From Polynucleobacter sp. MG-5-Ahmo-C2 (GTDB lineage: Bacteria > Pseudomonadota > Gammaproteobacteria > Burkholderiales > Burkholderiaceae), in the NCBI RefSeq assembly GCF_018687735.1, contig NZ_CP061304.1, positions 1,054,001 through 1,118,000 of the forward strand: a DNA stretch of 64,000 nt. The letters run 5' to 3'. The notes under the pieces were generated by a model that ran no database searches, was not told the origin of the DNA, and saw only the letters and a program-made list of their open reading frames with translations. Shown here in pieces: positions 60,801 through 64,000 of this stretch (position 1 is the first letter of the stretch; the number at the start of each line of letters is the position of its first letter). The translations under genes were made by a program, and so were the position numbers.

Positions 60801-61970
60801 TTACACGAATACGTTGACAGTGCCATCGTACTGCATTGACAAAGCTCGACTCTGAGCTTTGCTAGCTTTGGGTGCTTGCTCATTGAGCAGCTGACTCAAC
60901 GCACTATGATGTTCATTTGAAAGGCTAGAATTGGCACCAGACTCCGCCTTAGAAGCAAGCGCGCTGGCTTCACTTTCTTCATAACTGGCTCCAGAGCGCA
61001 CATCTGCCTGTTCCAAAATGAGATCCACTTCGCTCATAGAGCTACGCAATTGCTCTAAGCCATCTTGCAAGGCTTGACGCACATCAGCATTATTGGAAAC
61101 GAAGGTGGCATTAACCTGATGATCTTTCACAGTAATCACAATTTTTAGAAGCCCAAGATTGTCAGGATTTAGATTTAAAACCGCTAAGTGCATATTAGCA
61201 CCAACCATCAAAATCATTCTCTGGGAGATCTCTTCACTCCACTGCAAGGAACCAAATAGGGCATGCACTTGACCATGCATGGTATTTCCCTGAATTGGTA
61301 AATTAGCTAATTCAGATTCGCCACTGCTACCAGCTTCACCGCCATGCCCTTGGTTTTCTGAAGCAGAAATTCCCATAGCCGTAATCGCTTCAGTTTCTGG
61401 ATTGACGCTCTTTTTAGGCGCCAGCTGATCTTTCTCATGAACTTCAAAACTGGTGGACTTTAATACTGCCTGGAAAGAACCTAGACGAGAGCGAGCTTGG
61501 GCCTGAAGAACCTCACTATCCGTATTTGGTCCAGATTCCTTAGAAAAAACACGCATATTTTTGGCTTGCGCTTGCATTTCGGCCAACTTGGCATATGCAA
61601 ACTCAGTACGACCCTGGCTCAGAGTGCTTGCTTGAGGTGTAGATACTTGAGCAGAATTCACCTCACCTGATTTGGCAATATTGACAAAGGCATCGGCCTG
61701 TCTTGAAACCGCAGCCCTGATCTCCTCTTGATGAGGATTGTCCTTTGCTTGTAATTTGCTAGCCTGCACAATATTAGGCGATAAAAGCTGGGCAGTATTA
61801 ACCGTATTTTTAGCGTCAAGCTCTTGAAATACTTTTACCTGGGAAGTAAGGAGTTGGCTAAAAATGGGTAAAGTCGCCACTCCAACACCAGAATTGGATG
61901 ACTTTATAGTATCTTGCCCAACATTCGTGTTGAGCAAAGATTGGGTTTGGGCTTTGAGGTCAATATTCAT
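60801..61970 (-). CDS. fliK: Hook-length control protein FliK
   Basis: 389 residues. The N-terminal two thirds are low-complexity Gln/Ser/Ala-rich ruler sequence. The C-terminal Flg_hook domain (about 240-335) has 'QWSEEISQRMILMVGANMHLAVLNLNPDNLGLLKIVI' and 'VRQALQDGLEQLRSSMSE' in outline. It is secreted to measure the hook and tells FlhB to switch substrates. It follows fliJ by twelve bases. Confidence 0.9.
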   Translation of the reverse strand: MNIDLKAQTQSLLNTNVGQDTIKSSNSGVGVATLPIFSQLLTSQVKVFQELDAKNTVNTAQLLSPNIVQASKLQAKDNPHQEEIRAAVSRQADAFVNIAKSGEVNSAQVSTPQASTLSQGRTEFAYAKLAEMQAQAKNMRVFSKESGPNTDSEVLQAQARSRLGSFQAVLKSTSFEVHEKDQLAPKKSVNPETEAITAMGISASENQGHGGEAGSSGESELANLPIQGNTMHGQVHALFGSLQWSEEISQRMILMVGANMHLAVLNLNPDNLGLLKIVITVKDHQVNATFVSNNADVRQALQDGLEQLRSSMSEVDLILEQADVRSGASYEESEASALASKAESGANSSLSNEHHSALSQLLNEQAPKASKAQSRALSMQYDGTVNVFV

Positions 61971-61982
61971 GGCAATCTCAAT

Positions 61983-62444
61983 TTAGGCGCTATGGTTATT
62001 GGCAGCTAAGAAGCGACGTTGATTGCTGCTGAACTCATCCATTTGCTTTTGCTCAAGTCTTGCCGCAAGCTTTTGCATTTGTAGTTGATTTCTTTCAATG
62101 ATGACTTCGTATGATCTTTTTTTAGCCTGACATTTTTGCCAATAGGCTAAATGGTGCTTAACAATTTCTTCATATTGATGAATGGCACCCCCCTGACTCA
62201 CAATTGCCTGGTCTAGGTTTTTCAAGAAGATGATGTAATTTTGCAAATCAGTAGCTGTGACGCCTTCCAGCGACAAAGCATTGCGCTGTGCAATATATTC
62301 ATCGCGATAAGTTTGTAAGCGTGTTTCTTGCTCACGGGCCTGGGCTGCATCTCGATTTGCTTTGGCCAATCTTTCTGCAGCTTTATCGAGATTGCGCCTG
62401 GCAAGCTCTAGGAGAGTGCTCATACCGTTTAAAGTGCTCGCCAT
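61983..62444 (-). CDS. fliJ: Flagellar export protein FliJ
   Basis: 153 residues of continuous helical coiled coil ('LLELARRNLDKAAERLAKANRDAAQAREQETRLQTYRDEY' in outline), the FliJ plan. It links the FliI ATPase to FlhA. It directly follows fliI. Confidence 0.9.
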   Translation of the reverse strand: MASTLNGMSTLLELARRNLDKAAERLAKANRDAAQAREQETRLQTYRDEYIAQRNALSLEGVTATDLQNYIIFLKNLDQAIVSQGGAIHQYEEIVKHHLAYWQKCQAKKRSYEVIIERNQLQMQKLAARLEQKQMDEFSSNQRRFLAANNHSA

Positions 62445-62446
62445 GA

Positions 62447-63904
62447 TTAGCCTTGCTGCGTAATAATTTGATTAAGCTTCTCAATACTGTCTTGGGTATT
62501 GCACTGTGTTGCAAAATCTTGCTGCAGGAAGCTTTCAATCATCGTACGCTTCTGAATCGCTTCATCCAAAACAGCATCTGCTCCAGGTACATAAGCACCG
62601 ACATTGATCAGATCCTGATTGCGGCTGTATTTTGAGCTGAGCTGTTTAAGTTTACGAGCTGATTGTTGGTGCTGGGTATCCACGATACTGTGCATGACGC
62701 GGCTAATCGATTGCTCAATGTCAATTGCAGGATAGTGGCCTGCTTCTGCTAGCACCCTATCAAGCACAATATGACCATCTAAAATTGCTCTGGCAGCATC
62801 AGCAATTGGATCTTGCTGATCATCACCCTCAGTCAGGACAGTATAAAAAGCGGTAATTGAACCACCGCCAACATCACTATTACCAGCACGCTCGACTAAC
62901 TTCGGTAGTTTTGCAAACACGGAAGGTGGATACCCTTTGGTTGCTGGGGGCTCACCGAGAGCTAGGGCGATTTCACGCTGCGCCATAGCGAAGCGGGTTA
63001 ATGAATCCATGATCAGCAAAACATGCTTACCCTGGCTACGGAAATGCTCTGCGATCGATGCTGAATAATTCGCGCCTTGGAGACGCATGAGAGGTGAAGC
63101 ATCCGCAGGTGCTGCAATTACTACGGAACGGGCTAAACCAACTTCCCCCAAAATATGTTCAATGAACTCTTTTACCTCACGTCCACGCTCACCAATCAAG
63201 CCGACGACGATGACATCAGCATCGGTATAGCGGGCCATCATGCCGAGTAACACGCTTTTACCAACACCTGAACCAGCAAAAAGACCCATTCGCTGACCAC
63301 GCCCTACTGTAAGTAGGCTATTAATCGCCTTTACACCCACATCTAATATCGTATCGATTGGAGCACGCTTTAAAGGGTTGATCGGCTCAGACTGCAAGGG
63401 TGCAAAAACATCTGCTTGAAGGGGGCCGAGGCCATCTAAAGGTACGCCAGCTGCATCGAGTACACGACCTAAAAGATGATCGCCGACTGGTAGGCGAGTA
63501 ACCCGACTTTCGCTCTGAACGGAATCATCATTGTGATCGAACGGCCTGTGAAATTGTGAAGTACGTATAGGCATTGACTTCAAAATCACTTTAGCAGAAG
63601 GAGCAATACCTTCGATATTGCTTTGGGGCATCAAAAATAAGCGCCCATGATCAAAGCCAACGACTTCTGCCTCAATCTGCTGACCATCACCCATTGGAAT
63701 GACACAAACACTCCCAATCGGTAAAAATATTCCACCTGCCTCGATTACTAAGCCCGTCACCTTCGTAACGCGTCCAGCAACTTCAACGTTATCTACAGTC
63801 GATACTGCGCTAGAGCAATTACGCAAGTAATTATTCAGCAGCCCATCTAAATTCAGGTGAGATTGATCGGAGCCATGTGAATCGAGCTGGTTGGCAACAG
63901 TCAT
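62447..63904 (-). CDS. fliI: Flagellar export ATPase FliI
   Basis: 485 residues from the ATG at 63904, which overlaps the fliH stop codon (ATGA) and has GGAG upstream; a TTG six codons earlier is less likely. The F1-beta-like ATPase core has Walker A AGSGVGKS (about 210-217), '[16 protein letters not shown]', '[36 protein letters not shown]' and '[22 protein letters not shown]' in outline. It energises export with FliH and FliJ. Confidence 0.97.
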   Translation of the reverse strand: MTVANQLDSHGSDQSHLNLDGLLNNYLRNCSSAVSTVDNVEVAGRVTKVTGLVIEAGGIFLPIGSVCVIPMGDGQQIEAEVVGFDHGRLFLMPQSNIEGIAPSAKVILKSMPIRTSQFHRPFDHNDDSVQSESRVTRLPVGDHLLGRVLDAAGVPLDGLGPLQADVFAPLQSEPINPLKRAPIDTILDVGVKAINSLLTVGRGQRMGLFAGSGVGKSVLLGMMARYTDADVIVVGLIGERGREVKEFIEHILGEVGLARSVVIAAPADASPLMRLQGANYSASIAEHFRSQGKHVLLIMDSLTRFAMAQREIALALGEPPATKGYPPSVFAKLPKLVERAGNSDVGGGSITAFYTVLTEGDDQQDPIADAARAILDGHIVLDRVLAEAGHYPAIDIEQSISRVMHSIVDTQHQQSARKLKQLSSKYSRNQDLINVGAYVPGADAVLDEAIQKRTMIESFLQQDFATQCNTQDSIEKLNQIITQQG

Positions 63905-64000
63905 GATTTCTCCACCAGCCAATCATGGTTTTGACCTAAAGCATCACAAATTAAGCGCCAGCGATTCTCATGTGTGGCATCAACCGTATTTCCAGACGTT
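63901..64000 (-). CDS. fliH: Flagellar export regulator FliH, C-terminal end only
   Basis: The last 32 codons are visible, reading ...[21 protein letters not shown] and ending in TGA at 63901-63903. 'VDATxENRWxxxxxAL' is the usual FliH C-terminus. The stop overlaps the fliI start. The gene continues beyond the right edge; fliG, fliF and fliE would be expected further on. Confidence 0.85.
   Translation of the reverse strand, partial: TSGNTVDATHENRWRLICDALGQNHDWLVEKS

Overview
The window looks like chromosome of a freshwater betaproteobacterium of the Burkholderiaceae, most probably Polynucleobacter or a close relative. The reasons are the moderate-to-low GC, the flhDC master regulators, the flhB-flhA-flhF-fliA gene order, small 'surface-adhesin E'-like secreted proteins, and a first gene resembling a small Burkholderiales family. 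The genus is an inference; no rRNA or tRNA is present to test it. About three quarters of the window concerns the flagellum.

Layout. 1-109: 5' end of an unrelated small gene. 224-3587 (minus): a Zorya-like anti-phage locus with a MotA-like ZorA, a MotB/OmpA-like ZorB and a short ZorC-like third protein, but no zorD in this window. 3671-7192: two related small secreted proteins, a RodZ-like HTH membrane protein and a degenerate EAL-HDOD protein. 7218-12756 (minus): a five-gene signalling operon (response regulator-cyclase fusion, GAF protein, Cache histidine kinase, CheY-like receiver, PAS-PAS histidine kinase). 12884-13389: a DUF1902/HicA-type toxin-antitoxin pair. 13394-17778 (minus): flhDC followed by a giant modular flagellin. 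18174-21994: a REC-Hpt-REC protein, two FlgO-domain proteins, a small lipoprotein and a membrane methyltransferase. 22089-33806 (plus): motAB, an MCP-like protein lacking the signalling tip, flhBAF, an FlhG-like remnant, fliA, motCD and a small membrane protein. 33825-34627: a divergent pair of unknown paralogues. 34810-39325: AT-rich glycosyltransferase/methyltransferase genes. 39346-46770 (minus): flgBCDEFGHIJ. 46987-51650 (plus): flgA, flgM, three short flagellin-like genes and a fliS-like gene. 51872-53489: a frameshifted repeat protein behind a sigma-28-type promoter. 53497-55344: a TPR/O-GlcNAc-transferase-like enzyme. 55385-64000 (minus): fliH(partial)-I-J-K, a BLUF photoreceptor, an unknown gene, fliL-M-N-O-P-Q-R.

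How it fits together. FlhDC should start the cascade, FliA (sigma-28) and FlgM control late genes, and four sites with the sigma-28 spacing lie before flgA, flgM, one flagellin gene and the repeat protein. The filament proteins are divergent flagellins sharing an unusual C-terminus. A GT41 enzyme next to them and the glycosyl island between motCD and flg are candidates for filament glycosylation. No che genes are present although motAB and flhBA flank the place where many betaproteobacteria carry them. flgK, flgL, flgN and fliD are also absent from the window.

Most unusual points: the MCP-like protein without a hairpin tip; the FlhG-like protein that keeps the FlhF-activating DQAEGLR motif but has lost the P-loop; a probable CTG start for motD; an exact 348-bp tandem repeat in the giant flagellin, with a related module in the hook protein; a highly structured flagellin leader; a BLUF protein with Glu for the key Gln inside the fli cluster; three MotAB-type pairs in one window, one of them in a defence-type locus.
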